A stretch of DNA of 36,076 nt, from positions 1 through 36,076 of the forward strand of contig NZ_JAER01000044.1 of the NCBI RefSeq assembly GCF_000519005.1, given 5' to 3'. This document shows positions 1 to 7,974 of the stretch, piece after piece. The notes under the pieces were generated by a model. That model saw only the letters and a program-made list of their open reading frames with translations, searched no databases and was not told where the DNA came from. The translations under genes and the position numbers were made by a program. Each line of letters opens with the position of its first letter. The stretch's first letter is position 1. The stretch comes from Nocardioides sp. J54. Its GTDB lineage: Bacteria > Actinomycetota > Actinomycetes > Propionibacteriales > Nocardioidaceae.

Positions 1-267
1 ACCGGCTTTCCGCGCGAGCATTGGCGCAAGATCTGGTCGACCAATCCGCTCGAGCGGGTCAACAAGGAGATCAAGCGCCGCGCCCGGGTCGTGGGGATCT
101 TCCCCAACGCCGCCGCCGTGATCCGACTCGTCGGCGCGGTGCTCATCGACATGCACGACGAATGGATCGCCGGCGACCGCCGCTACCTGTCCGAAGGCTC
201 CATGGCCAAGCTCTACGAGACCAGCAATACTGATCCCGTCGCCGCCATCGAGAGAAGCGACGAGTAG
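1..267 (+). mobile_element. IS256 (Mutator) family transposase, 3' end
   Basis: The reading frame is open from the first base and codes for the last 88 residues of an IS256/Mutator-type DDE transposase. The diagnostic stretch is W-R-K-I-W-S-T-N-P-L-E-R-V-N-K-E-I-K-R-R (residues 8-27), followed by R-V-V-G-I-F-P-N, which is the conserved tail around the catalytic glutamate of this family. The 5' part lies outside the window, so it cannot be told whether the element is intact. No terminal inverted repeat could be confirmed; the right end should lie shortly after the stop codon, before about position 320. A second, degraded IS256 piece on the other strand lies near 13.6 kb. Confidence 0.9.
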
Positions 268-495
268 GCACCGAGGACCACCTCAAAACCCACCACCCCA
301 CGGGGCTCTGTCTCTCACCTCGGCGCGGCGTCGGTTGGTACCTGCGAATTGGACGACAGCATCGATATAGGCCCGCGGCGTCTCGGGTCCATGATCGAAG
401 GCGTCGCTGGCTTCGCCGCCCGCACAAAGAGCGGGCTGGTGGTTCGCATACACGGATGAGGCGGCGCCTCGTTGAACCCATCCGAGACGGGGTCC
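268..495. other. IS flank without an intact gene
   Basis: This 228-base stretch separates the transposase from the next gene. In the plus frame from about 316 to the stop at 457-459 it reads like the tail of a protein (E-L-D-D-S-I-D-I-G-P-R-R-L-G-S-M-I-E-G-V, then about 17 more residues). It could be the 3' remnant of a gene cut by the insertion. There is no start codon or recognised family, so this is only a possibility. Confidence 0.25.
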
Positions 496-774
496 CTACG
501 GCCGGCGCGGGTCACACAGGATTCGGTGCATGCGGATCTCCTGGAGGATGCTGCGGGGTACCGGCCACGACAGCGCCTCGATCGCGCCCGCGTAGTCCAC
601 GAGCGCATCGAGCGTGTTCAGGCGGGCATCGTCGAGGGCGGCCTGATCACGCCAACAGGGACGACCACGGCCGAGCGCGTCCTCGTGGTCGCGCGCCCAC
701 ATCACCTTGGCCAGCAGGTCGGGCAGCACATTTCGCCGTTGCGCCGCGGTCGCAGGTTCCTCAGGTGCCGCCAT
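496..774 (-). CDS. hypothetical protein downstream of DUF5994 gene
   Basis: A 92-residue soluble protein that I do not recognise. It has alternating helical, charged stretches (for example V-L-P-D-L-L-A-K-V-M-W-A-R-D-H-E-D-A-L) and a tryptophan/proline-containing C-terminal half ending R-M-H-R-I-L-C-D-P-R-R-P. The start at 774 is chosen because GGAG lies five bases upstream; an ATG at 789 in the same frame is an alternative. The start overlaps the end of the upstream DUF5994 gene (stop at 761-763) by 14 bases, so the two are probably translated together. Function unknown. Confidence 0.55.
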   Translation of the reverse strand: MAAPEEPATAAQRRNVLPDLLAKVMWARDHEDALGRGRPCWRDQAALDDARLNTLDALVDYAGAIEALSWPVPRSILQEIRMHRILCDPRRP

Positions 775-1249
775 CGTCGCTCCAGACATCCCTCGCGTCG
801 GTCGCGGGGTGAGCGAGCACCTCGTCAAGGAGCTCAGAGGCCGTGTGGGCGTTGCCCGTCGTACTCGCCGCCAGGAGCGCCTCCTCGCCCTGGTCCTTGG
901 TGAACTCGGGCGGCACGACGAGCATGCGGAGGATGGTGCGGTTCGAGGTGGTGAGCAGCATCAGGTGGGTGTCGTCTCGGGGAAAGGAGCCGACCTTCAG
1001 GTAGCCGGCGCCGATCGGGATGCGGCGAGGTGCGGGATCCCAGTCCGGCGGCGAGAACAGCGCTCGGATGATGTGACCCGACTCCGCGGGCATCTGGACC
1101 AGCAGGTCGGCCAGTTCGGTCGCGAGGTCACGGCTGCGTGGCCACCACCCGCCGTCCAGGCGATTCTGGCCCGCGACCGGCGCCATCCGAAGTCTGGCCG
1201 GCGCACGTCCTGCAGGGTTGGTCGGGTTTGTGCTGTTCGACGTCGTCAT
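761..1249 (-). CDS. DUF5994 family protein
   Basis: A 162-residue protein matching the actinobacterial DUF5994 family. Visible family marks are L-D-G-G-W-W-P-R-S-R-D-L-A-T-E-L near residue 33, D-W-D-P-A-P-R-R-I-P-I-G in the middle, and the hydrophobic strand T-I-L-R-M-L-V-V-P-P after it. The function of the family is not known. The start at 1249 follows a purine-rich GAGAGGCGG; a frame-extending upstream ATG at 1351 would add low-complexity sequence and is rejected. It overlaps the following hypothetical gene by 14 bases, so they form a two-gene unit on the minus strand. Confidence 0.75.
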   Translation of the reverse strand: MTTSNSTNPTNPAGRAPARLRMAPVAGQNRLDGGWWPRSRDLATELADLLVQMPAESGHIIRALFSPPDWDPAPRRIPIGAGYLKVGSFPRDDTHLMLLTTSNRTILRMLVVPPEFTKDQGEEALLAASTTGNAHTASELLDEVLAHPATDARDVWSDDGGT

Positions 1250-1465
1250 GACGTCCGCCTCTCGGCCGGGCTGGGACTCCGACTGGAGCCTGATCACCGG
1301 CGCTTCACTTCCCACAGTACGCCGCACTCCCAACGACGCGCGAAGCCACATCCTCTGTGTCCGAGGCGGAGCGGCCTATGACGCGCGACCAAGCCGCCGG
1401 GCCCGAATCTGATCGGACTCTCCTGCGGCGAGCGCTGCGCCCGACCTCCAGCGCGTCGGTGCCAT

Positions 1466-2236
1466 CTATCCCGAGCGTGAGAGCGGAAGTGCGGCCACTG
1501 TGAACGATTGTGCTTCCTGCCCAGAGACGCCGGGTCTCGCAGGACGCCTGGATCGCGGCCCGCTCGATTGCAGCAGCGGCGCGAGAAAGCCGGGACAAGC
1601 GAGCGACCGTGGCCACTCGCTGATCCAGAGGACGCAGTGGTGCGTGGAGTCGCTGCGCAGGGAGCCCCACGACTCGGTGACCGCGACGGGGCCCGCGGTG
1701 GCGAGGGCGAGGTCCCGGCCGATGTCGCCCTGCCGCTCGAGCGCGCCCGCGACGGCGGGGTCGTCCGCCGACCGCAGGATCAGTGCGAGGCCGCCGGGTG
1801 TCAGCCATTCGCCGGGGGAGAGGTCGGCGGACCGAAGGGCGGCCAGGATGGTCGACATCTCCTGCCGGAGTACGGCGGCCGCCCCTCGCATGCCTCCGCC
1901 GGCAGCCCGGATCGCTCGCCCGGCCACCTTCATGTCGAGTGAGATCGAGACGGTCGACGCGTGGCGCTCGCCTGCGGAGCCTGCGCGGTCGACCAGTTCG
2001 CCGTACGTCGTCGACGCCCACGAGCCTGAGCGGTTGCCGTGCTGCTCCCACCAGTCCGCCATGCCCTTGCCGGAGTCAGGGAGCGTCCGCTCCATGACCT
2101 GGACGGAGGCGATTCGTCCGGATCGGCACGCCGTCGCAAGGACCCGGCCCCACGAGACGACCCGGAGCTCCTGCTCGCTAGTCGTCGTGGCCACGACCGA
2201 CCACTTCTTCCCCGCGGTGTCGACCAGCGTCGAGTC
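1466..2236 (-). pseudogene. SCO6880-family conjugation protein, decayed
   Basis: Residues from about V-D-T-A-G-K-K-W-S-V-V-A to S-E-W-P-R-S-L-A-C-P-G-F-L-A-P-L-L match the actinobacterial SCO6880 family, found with VirB4-like and PrgI-like genes in integrative conjugative elements. Marks are V-A-G-R-A-I-R-A-A-G-G-G and V-T-E-S-W-G-S-L-R-S-D-S. The copy is broken in several ways. The N-terminal membrane part is missing. After F-L-A-P-L-L about 100 residues are deleted. The expected next piece, A-A-A-A-I-E-R-A-A-I-Q-A-S-C-E-T-R-R-L-W, lies in another frame (about 1518-1577 minus). The last residues G-Q-E-A-Q-S-F-T-V-A-A-L-P-L return to the first frame, so at least two frame changes exist. No other transfer gene is nearby, so this is a relic of a lost element. 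Confidence 0.75.
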
Positions 2237-2489
2237 CGCGACTGGGGGGTGGGACGGTCGGAGGAGCTGCGGACTCGTGTGCCGCTGCCTGGCCTGTCGC
2301 TTGGGCGGCGACGAGGTTGCCGAGCCGAGGACCGGCCGCTGCTGCCTCCTCCGCGACCACGACTCCGGCGGCAACTGCACCGCCCGCCGCCGCAGCACCT
2401 CCGGAGGCGCCATCCGCTGCGGCGCCTCCGCCGCCGGCTCCACCTGACGGTCCGCCCGCGGATGGCCACGGTGGAAGCGCGGGTGGCGA

Positions 2490-2621
2490 TCAAGGATGAG
2501 CTGGACTTGCCACGCGTCGTGAAACCCCGTCCAGGTGGTGCGGCGAGAGGCAGCCGTCGACGTCGATCAGGAGCAATGAGCGCTCGGCGGACCTCTTGCG
2601 GGGACGTTCGGCGATGGTCAT
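2490..2621 (-). pseudogene. possible HAD-phosphatase-like N-terminal fragment
   Basis: A 43-codon frame starting ATG at 2621 contains S-L-L-L-I-D-V-D-G-C-L-S-P-H, which looks like motif I (DxDG) of small actinobacterial HAD-type hydrolases. It stops soon afterwards, where a HAD protein would need at least 100 more residues. No Shine-Dalgarno sequence precedes it. It sits between the SCO6880 relic and a strong hairpin, so a truncated gene is the best reading, but the match is short and may be chance. Confidence 0.25.
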
Positions 2622-2641
2622 CCAGCCGATGGAGCAAGGAC

Positions 2642-2670
2642 GGAGCCCGTGAGCGACGCTCACGGGCTCC
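2642..2670 (-). terminator. perfect 13-bp hairpin after doxX-like gene
   Basis: GGAGCCCGTGAGC (2642-2654) pairs perfectly with GCTCACGGGCTCC (2658-2670) across a three-base loop GAC. It lies 22 bases after the stop of the DoxX gene on the minus strand, the right place for an intrinsic terminator. No strong T-tract follows, as is common in high-GC actinobacteria. It is symmetric, so it could also block transcription from the other side. Confidence 0.75.
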
Positions 2671-2691
2671 GAACCGGGTTGTCGTGGATGG

Positions 2692-3276
2692 TCACCGCAG
2701 GAAGGGAAACCGGCGCACGAGCTGGGTCTGGGCCCACTGCTTGCCAAGACCCCAGGTGTCGCCCGCCAGGGTGACGGCGAGCACGACCACCGTGATGGCG
2801 CCGAGCAGGTGGTCGTCGACCACGGGGTTGTTCTCCAGCGGCATCGACGCGATCCACATCATCACGTAGAGCGCAGCCCCGGTGACGGCGGCGATGCGGA
2901 TGCCCACGCCGAGCGTGAGCGCGATGCCGATGCCGAGCAGGCCGACCATGAACAGCCAGTTGGCCCAGCCATCGCCGGCGATGCTGCCGAAGAGCTCGTG
3001 GAACGGGTTGTCCTCGGGAACGCCGAAGCTCAGGAACCCGAAGGTCGGGCTGCCGCCGTTGATCCACGCATCGGGACCGAAGTAGTCCACCGCGCCGGTC
3101 TCGGCGTTCTTGCCGGTGGCGAAGCCGAGGGCGAGCGTCTTGTCCAGGAACGCCCACAGGAAGGTCAGGCCGAAGCCGATCCGAAGCACGGAGAGTCCGC
3201 GACGGGCGTTCTGGTGGGTGACGATGTCTCGTTCGACGAGTACGTCGACGTGAGGATGGTGCTGCACGGCGGTCAT
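2692..3276 (-). CDS. DoxX family membrane protein
   Basis: A 194-residue membrane protein of the DoxX/DoxD-like family. The N-terminal half has G-L-S-V-L-R-I-G-F-G-L-T-F-L-W-A-F-L-D-K, the typical first helix. It is followed by a loop with G-S-P-T-F-G-F-L-S-F-G and P-F-H-E-L-F-G-S-I-A-G-D-G-W-A-N-W, then helices W-L-F-M-V-G-L-L-G-I-G-I-A-L-T-L-G and A-A-V-T-G-A-A-L-Y-V-M-M-W. Family members are linked to redox balance or quinone/thiosulfate chemistry, but the substrate here cannot be read. The start at 3276 has AGGAGG six bases upstream, which rules out longer in-frame starts to 3618. It stands alone and ends in a strong hairpin. Confidence 0.85.
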   Translation of the reverse strand: MTAVQHHPHVDVLVERDIVTHQNARRGLSVLRIGFGLTFLWAFLDKTLALGFATGKNAETGAVDYFGPDAWINGGSPTFGFLSFGVPEDNPFHELFGSIAGDGWANWLFMVGLLGIGIALTLGVGIRIAAVTGAALYVMMWIASMPLENNPVVDDHLLGAITVVVLAVTLAGDTWGLGKQWAQTQLVRRFPFLR

Positions 3277-3875
3277 CTGTGGCCTCCTGGTCGTGGGGCG
3301 AGGCCCCGCTGGTCGAACCCCTGCGGGTCCTGGTGCTCCCAGCCTCGCTGTCGGCGACAGAGCGCTGCAGGGTCGAGCGGCAGTCGCGGCATGGGTCCTT
3401 GGTCCCGGTTCGAGTACTCCGTGCCCATCACTCGGTTCCGGGCGCCGGGGACCACAGCCACGGTCGTGTAGACGCGTCGGACGACCGCGGGGGCGACGGT
3501 GGTGGACAGGACCCGGGTCAGCGAGTGCAGCCTGGCCGAGGAACCCGCTCGAGCGGGTGAGGTGAACCCGCTGACCGCCGAGCTCATCGACCAGGCGTTC
3601 GCCCACAGGGACGACCACGTCGGCTCGTCGATGTCGGACCCGCCCGTACGGTCAGGACCCGGGTCGACCTGCTTGGGAAGGACCAAGCCGGCTCGCGCGG
3701 AGAGGCGGGCGCGGGCGCGGCACGAGCGGGCTCATCCGCCGGGGCAGCGGCTACGCGCCAAGGCGCTCAGGCAGGGACTCGGAACGGACGAGCCGGATGG
3801 TCCACGAGGCTCCTGCCGCAAAGTCTGGCGACACCCGACGCCCGGGTCCTCGGTAGCGCCGGACAGAGCTTGCCG
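3277..3875. other. 599-base gap, no supported gene
   Basis: All frames here are short or low-complexity and none has a ribosome binding site plus a recognisable family. The promoter of the DoxX gene must lie in the first part (just right of 3276). A minus-strand frame across 3273-3686 has a passable middle (V-Y-T-T-V-A-V-V-P-G-A-R-N-R-V) but no start signal and runs into the DoxX start. I see nothing certain. Confidence 0.4.
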
Positions 3876-5108
3876 TCAGGGCAATCCGGCTCGGTCGAAC
3901 TCCTGCTGAAGTCGCGGCCGGCGACGATGCGTCTCCCGAAGTTCGGCGATCAACTCGTCGATCCTGTCAGCGTGCTCGGATCCCGCAGCGAGCTTCCGCA
4001 TCTTGGCCAGACGGCGTGCCGCGAGCCGGTAGTGCTGCGCGCCCGCCTCGACCAGCTCGTTCTCGACAAGGCGCTGGTGCACAGGGAGCACGGCGATCGG
4101 GTCGACCTTCTCGTAGGCCTTCACCAGCTCGCTCCACGTGTGGTCGCTGTCGAGCGCGAGCGAGTGTGCGAGGTTCCAGCCGAGCTCGGGGTCCTTCAGC
4201 GTCAGGAGCGCGAACAGCACTGCGTCGCTCGGGCTCGACGCGAGCGTGGCCATCACCTCGTCGCGATGGTCGAGCCACGCCTTGCCGGAGGCCTTGTGCA
4301 GCCGTGCCGCCGATGTCGAGGAAGGCCACTTGCGGAAGACCGAGAGCCGGGCATCCAGTGCCTCGGCCGGTCGGTGCGCCTCCAGCAGGCCGCACCAGTA
4401 GTCCGCGGCCTTGCGCGACTGGTGCCCGCGGTCGAAGTCCGTGGCTTGTTTCGCCCAGTCGATGGCGAGATCGATCTCGCCGATCTCCTCGAAGGCCTCG
4501 GCTGTCTCCTGCAGCCACGCCGCGGCCTTCCGGTCCTTCGCGTGGGTGCGGATGATCGCGTCGATGTCGTGGTCGAGGACGGCGAGCCGCTGCGCGTTCC
4601 AGTCGAGTGTGAACCACGCGTGTGAGTGACCTGACGACCATCGCTCGTCCTCCGAGGGGCGCGGTCCGAGCTTCGCCTCGACCTCCGCCAGGCGCTTCCG
4701 GTAGGCGGCCATGCCGACGTCACCGAGCGCCGGCGCATAGGCCACCGGGTCGAGCTCGAAGTAGTCCACCTCGTTGTCGTCGAACTGGAACCTGATCATC
4801 CAGTCGATCAGCTTGCCGACCGGTGTCCTGGCTGAGGCCGCTGCGCGCGGGTGGAGCTCGAGGAGCCGGCGGCAGGCGTCGCCGATGATCCCCGCGGAGT
4901 CATCCGCACGCGCGATCACCTTCAGCGACGAGGCGAGGGCCTTGTGCGTCACCGTGTAGATCTCGGCCGGGTCCGTGGTCGGGATGGCCGCTTCGAGCAT
5001 GTCGATCGCCTCGTGCATGTCCCGGCCGTGCGCGTTGGCAGCGCTGTAGCGGTGGAGGTCCGAGCGCGTGCGGATCAGGGGCAGTACGGCGTCGGCCAGT
5101 GAGGTCAC
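3876..5108 (-). CDS. SWIM-protein C-terminal-like protein, no SWIM motif
   Basis: A 410-residue soluble, helix-rich protein. It closely resembles the long C-terminal region of actinobacterial SWIM zinc-finger proteins as I recall them: V-I-A-R-A-D-D-S-A-G-I-I-G-D-A, then D-P-V-A-Y-A-P-A-L-G-D-V-G-M-A-A-Y-R, then A-I-D-W-A-K-Q-A-T-D-F-D-R-G-H-Q-S, and the end T-H-R-R-R-P-R-L-Q-Q-E-F-D-R-A-G-L-P. The repeated helical pairs suggest TPR-like packing. No CxC...CxH SWIM motif is present. The GTG start at 5108 is chosen because the 56 codons before it (to 5276) are low-complexity; the ribosome site is weak. It is either a free-standing version of the domain or a gene that lost its 5' part. Function unknown. 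Confidence 0.65.
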   Translation of the reverse strand: MTSLADAVLPLIRTRSDLHRYSAANAHGRDMHEAIDMLEAAIPTTDPAEIYTVTHKALASSLKVIARADDSAGIIGDACRRLLELHPRAAASARTPVGKLIDWMIRFQFDDNEVDYFELDPVAYAPALGDVGMAAYRKRLAEVEAKLGPRPSEDERWSSGHSHAWFTLDWNAQRLAVLDHDIDAIIRTHAKDRKAAAWLQETAEAFEEIGEIDLAIDWAKQATDFDRGHQSRKAADYWCGLLEAHRPAEALDARLSVFRKWPSSTSAARLHKASGKAWLDHRDEVMATLASSPSDAVLFALLTLKDPELGWNLAHSLALDSDHTWSELVKAYEKVDPIAVLPVHQRLVENELVEAGAQHYRLAARRLAKMRKLAAGSEHADRIDELIAELRETHRRRPRLQQEFDRAGLP

Positions 5109-5426
5109 GCGCTCATTCTGCACGCCGGCTTCTCTGACCTGCCTCGTCGCACCCAGCCTCGGGCTCCCACCACCACCGCTCCGATTCTCGCGGCGGCCCC
5201 CCTTCGATCCGCTCGGTCGGCGCTGCGCCGTGACGCGTGGCGGTGTTCCGCTGCCGGCCCGGTGGGTCAGCGACATGCGGGCGATGACGCCCTCACGGGT
5301 TGGAAGCGAGGAGTCAGCGGCCGGCGGGTCGTGCCGGCCCTGGTCGTCCGTTCCGCTGCGGCCGGCAAGGGCGACTGACGCTGGCCCGACACCGGGCAGG
5401 ACGAGACCGGGAACACGGCGCCGCGG
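5109..5426. other. 318-base gap with one hairpin
   Basis: No gene is visible. At 5319-5339 GGCCGGC and GCCGGCC form a perfect 7-bp stem with a 7-base loop. It lies about 90 bases after the stop of the minus-strand methyltransferase gene, so it may terminate the ABC-transporter operon. The right-hand part is otherwise featureless GC-rich sequence. Confidence 0.4.
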
Positions 5427-6146
5427 TCACAGCCTCGTGCCGCGGATGACATACTGCATGAGCACCTCGTGGTTCGGCGCGACGCCGTGCTCGCGGTCCA
5501 GCTCGTGGAGCCGGGTGAGCTCGACGACCTCGACGTCGACGAAGCCGGCCGCCCGGACGCGGTCGACGAAGGGCTCGATGCTCGTGGACTCGGCGAGCGG
5601 CAGGGCCTGGCGCACGGTCTCGTCGTAGTAGGCCTTGAACTGCTCGCTGGCGCCGACGTGGAGGCCCCTGGCGAACCAGGCCGCGTCGACGACAGCGAGG
5701 GTTCCGCCGGGGCGCAGCAGGTCGAACCAGTTGCGCAGCGCGACGTCGGGCTCGCGCAGCGTCCAGGTGACGTAGCGGTTGACGACGGCGTCGAAGGTGC
5801 CCGGGGCGAAGTCGGGGGCGACGGCGTCGCCGTGGAGGAAGGTCGGCGGGTTGCTCATCCCCGATGCGTGCAGGCGGGCGCGGTCCAGCATCCCGTCGGC
5901 GAGGTCGATGCCGGTGACGCGATGGCCGAGCTCGGCCAGCGTGCAGGCGACGTAGCCCGACCCGGTGCCGACGTCGAGGACGTCGAGCGGCTCGGTGCCG
6001 AGCGCGTCGGTGAAGGCGTCCTGCCAGGCGGCGAGGTCGAGGGCCTTGCGGTCGGCGCGTTGCTGGTACTCGTCGTAGGGGACGGACCGCTCCGACCAGT
6101 AGGCGTTGAGCGCGGCCTGGACGTCGGACGGGGTGGAAGTGGTCAT
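5427..6146 (-). CDS. class I SAM-dependent methyltransferase
   Basis: A 239-residue methyltransferase with a Rossmann SAM-binding motif V-L-D-V-G-T-G-S-G-Y-V-A near residue 56, a motif-II acidic residue in G-I-D-L-A-D-G-M-L-D, and the post-motif F-D-L-L-R-P-G-G-T-L-A-V-V-D. The C-terminal half (W-F-A-R-G-L-H-V-G-A-S-E-Q-F-K-A-Y-Y-D) should carry the acceptor site, which I cannot identify. The ATG start overlaps the TGA of the ABC ATPase gene (ATGA), so it is the last gene of the uptake operon and is translationally coupled. A role in modifying the imported chelate or cofactor is an inference from that position. Confidence 0.8.
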   Translation of the reverse strand: MTTSTPSDVQAALNAYWSERSVPYDEYQQRADRKALDLAAWQDAFTDALGTEPLDVLDVGTGSGYVACTLAELGHRVTGIDLADGMLDRARLHASGMSNPPTFLHGDAVAPDFAPGTFDAVVNRYVTWTLREPDVALRNWFDLLRPGGTLAVVDAAWFARGLHVGASEQFKAYYDETVRQALPLAESTSIEPFVDRVRAAGFVDVEVVELTRLHELDREHGVAPNHEVLMQYVIRGTRL

Positions 6147-6940
6147 CGGCTGTTCCTCTGCGGCGTTCGGGTGATGAGGGGGCGGAAGGCGAGCTGGAAG
6201 CCGTCGTCGAGCTCGAGCCGTCGTACGGCGACCTGGTAGACGGGTTCGAGGAGGGGCGGGGTGAGGACCTCGTCGGGGGTGCCCGCGGCCACGACGGTGC
6301 CACGGTCGAGCAGGAGCACCCGGTCGCAATAGGTCGCGGCGAGGTTGAGGTCGTGGAGCACGACGACGACGGTGTGGTCGCTCGTCAGGGCCAGGTCGCG
6401 GGCGAGGTCGAGGATCTCGTGCTGGTAGCGCACGTCCAGGTGGTTCGTGGGTTCGTCGAGCAGCAGGTGGCTGGATCCTTGGGCGAGGGCGCGCGCGATC
6501 AGCACCCGCTGGCGCTCACCGCCGGAGAGCCCGTCGAACGGCTGGCCGGCGAGGTGCAGGGCACCGACCTGCGTGAGCGCCGCGGCCGCGATCTGCTCGT
6601 CCTCCCGCCCTCGCCGGGCGAAGCCCGAGCGGTGGGGGGTCCGTCCGAGGAGCACCATGTCGGAGACCAGCAGGGGCAGGTCGCCTGCGGTCTCCTGGAC
6701 GACGACGGCGACGCGTCGGGCGATCTCGCGGGCCGAGAGCGTGGTGAGCTGCTCGCTGTCGATGAGCACCGTGCCGGCCCGGGGCCTGAGCGAGGCGTGG
6801 AGCGTGCGCAGCAAGGTGGTCTTGCCGGATCCGTTCGGGCCGACCAGGCCGAGCACTTCGCCGTGCGGCGCCGCGAGGTCCACCGAGTCGAGGACCGTGC
6901 GGTCCCCGTAGGCGAAGTGGATCGCGTCGGCAGTGATCAT
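6143..6940 (-). CDS. FecE-type ABC transporter ATP-binding protein
   Basis: A 265-residue ATPase of the iron-siderophore/B12 (FecE/BtuD) type. The Walker A motif G-P-N-G-S-G-K-T-T is at about 34-42, the Q-loop in V-V-V-Q-E-T, the signature L-S-G-G-E-R-Q at 138-144, Walker B H-L-L-L-D-E-P at 158-164, and the switch histidine in V-L-H-D-L-N-L-A-A-T-Y-C-D. It energises the permease encoded two genes upstream. Its start overlaps the stop of the binding-protein gene (ATGA) and its stop overlaps the methyltransferase start. The family also includes the cassette annotated as a putative F420-0 transporter in actinobacteria, which this may belong to. Confidence 0.92.
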   Translation of the reverse strand: MITADAIHFAYGDRTVLDSVDLAAPHGEVLGLVGPNGSGKTTLLRTLHASLRPRAGTVLIDSEQLTTLSAREIARRVAVVVQETAGDLPLLVSDMVLLGRTPHRSGFARRGREDEQIAAAALTQVGALHLAGQPFDGLSGGERQRVLIARALAQGSSHLLLDEPTNHLDVRYQHEILDLARDLALTSDHTVVVVLHDLNLAATYCDRVLLLDRGTVVAAGTPDEVLTPPLLEPVYQVAVRRLELDDGFQLAFRPLITRTPQRNSR

Positions 6941-7932
6941 CGCTGGAAGTGGTCGACGATGTTTTCGAGGCCGTCGATCACCAGGGGGGTGGGCGGCTCG
7001 GTGAAGTTGAAGAGCTGCGTGAGGATCGCGTCGTCCTTGACCGCGGTGAGCGCCTGTGCCCCGTTCATGCTGGTGATGGCGTCCCTGGCGTCGTCGGGGT
7101 CGCCGTCGGAGTGGAGCAGGATCAGGACGTCGGGGTCGCGGGCGACCAGCTCCTCCAGCGTGACCTCGAAGACGCGTTCGCTGGTGTCGGCGAAGACGTT
7201 GGTGAAGCCGGCGGCCTCGAGCTGGGGGTGCGCCATGGAGGAGGTGCCGTAGGCGTAGGGAGCGCCGCCGCCCACGGTGGGGTAGAGGACCGCGGCGGTG
7301 CGATTCTCTGTCTTGTCCACCTCGGTCAGGACCTGGTCCAGGCGATCCTCGAGCCGCGTGATGGCGTCATCGGCCTCGGCTCTCTTGTCGAAGACCTTGC
7401 CGTAGAGCCGCATCTGCTCGTAGATGGCCTCGAACGAGGGGTCGGCGGGCGGCTCCGGGCACAGCGCCGGCTCCTCGATCAAGGCGACCCCTGCTGCGCC
7501 AAGGGTGTCGCGGACCAGGTTGTCGGCCTCGCCGAAGACGATGTCGGGACGCTGGGCCAGCACGACCTCCTTGGAGATCTGCAGGTGGCCGGAGGCGTCG
7601 AGGTCGTCGGAGAGCATCGGGATGCTCTCCAGCTCGGCCCACGTGTCGTCGTCGTAGTACTCGCGGGCGTAGGCCCCGGCACGCGCGGTGACCACCTCGT
7701 CGAGCACCCCGAGCTCGTGGAGGTAGGGGACCGCGGCGGGCTTGAGCAGTACGCCGCGGGTGGGTGCCGCGTCGAACGTCACCTCGGCGCCGCAGTTCTC
7801 GACGGTGAGCGGGTAGCTCTCGCCCGATCGTCCAGTTGCTGGGCCACCGTCGGTGCCGCAGGCCGCCAGCGTGGCGACGAGAGCGACGCCGGTGACGCCG
7901 GCGATGAGGGTGGGCAGGCTGCGGAGGGTCAT
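6937..7932 (-). CDS. FecB/BtuF-type substrate-binding lipoprotein
   Basis: A 331-residue lipoprotein with an N-terminal hydrophobic segment and lipobox T-L-A-A-C, so Cys25 is the lipidation site. The mature part shows the cluster-A8 pattern: V-T-F-D-A-A-P-T-R-G-V-L-L-K and Q-R-P-D-I-V-F-G. Further marks are Y-L-H-E-L-G-V-L-D, A-R-A-G-A-Y-A-R-E-Y-Y-D-D and S-G-H-L-Q-I-S-K-E-V-V. From memory these resemble the proteins named putative F420-0 ABC transporter binding protein, but ferric, cobalt/nickel chelate or corrinoid uptake are equally open. It starts 42 bases after the permease stop, with AGGAG upstream, and overlaps the ATPase gene by ATGA. Confidence 0.88.
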   Translation of the reverse strand: MTLRSLPTLIAGVTGVALVATLAACGTDGGPATGRSGESYPLTVENCGAEVTFDAAPTRGVLLKPAAVPYLHELGVLDEVVTARAGAYAREYYDDDTWAELESIPMLSDDLDASGHLQISKEVVLAQRPDIVFGEADNLVRDTLGAAGVALIEEPALCPEPPADPSFEAIYEQMRLYGKVFDKRAEADDAITRLEDRLDQVLTEVDKTENRTAAVLYPTVGGGAPYAYGTSSMAHPQLEAAGFTNVFADTSERVFEVTLEELVARDPDVLILLHSDGDPDDARDAITSMNGAQALTAVKDDAILTQLFNFTEPPTPLVIDGLENIVDHFQR

Positions 7933-7974
7933 CGGTTCTGTCTTCTCCTGGTTCTCGGGGGAGGTGGTGGGCGG

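Noticed and set aside
2317..2499. Alanine/proline-rich plus-strand frame
   Set aside because: Shadow of the decayed minus-strand conjugation gene's upstream part; no start signal and only low-complexity sequence.
3400..3425. GGTTCGAGTACTCC resembling a tRNA T-arm
   Set aside because: No acceptor, D-arm or anticodon arm can be formed around it.
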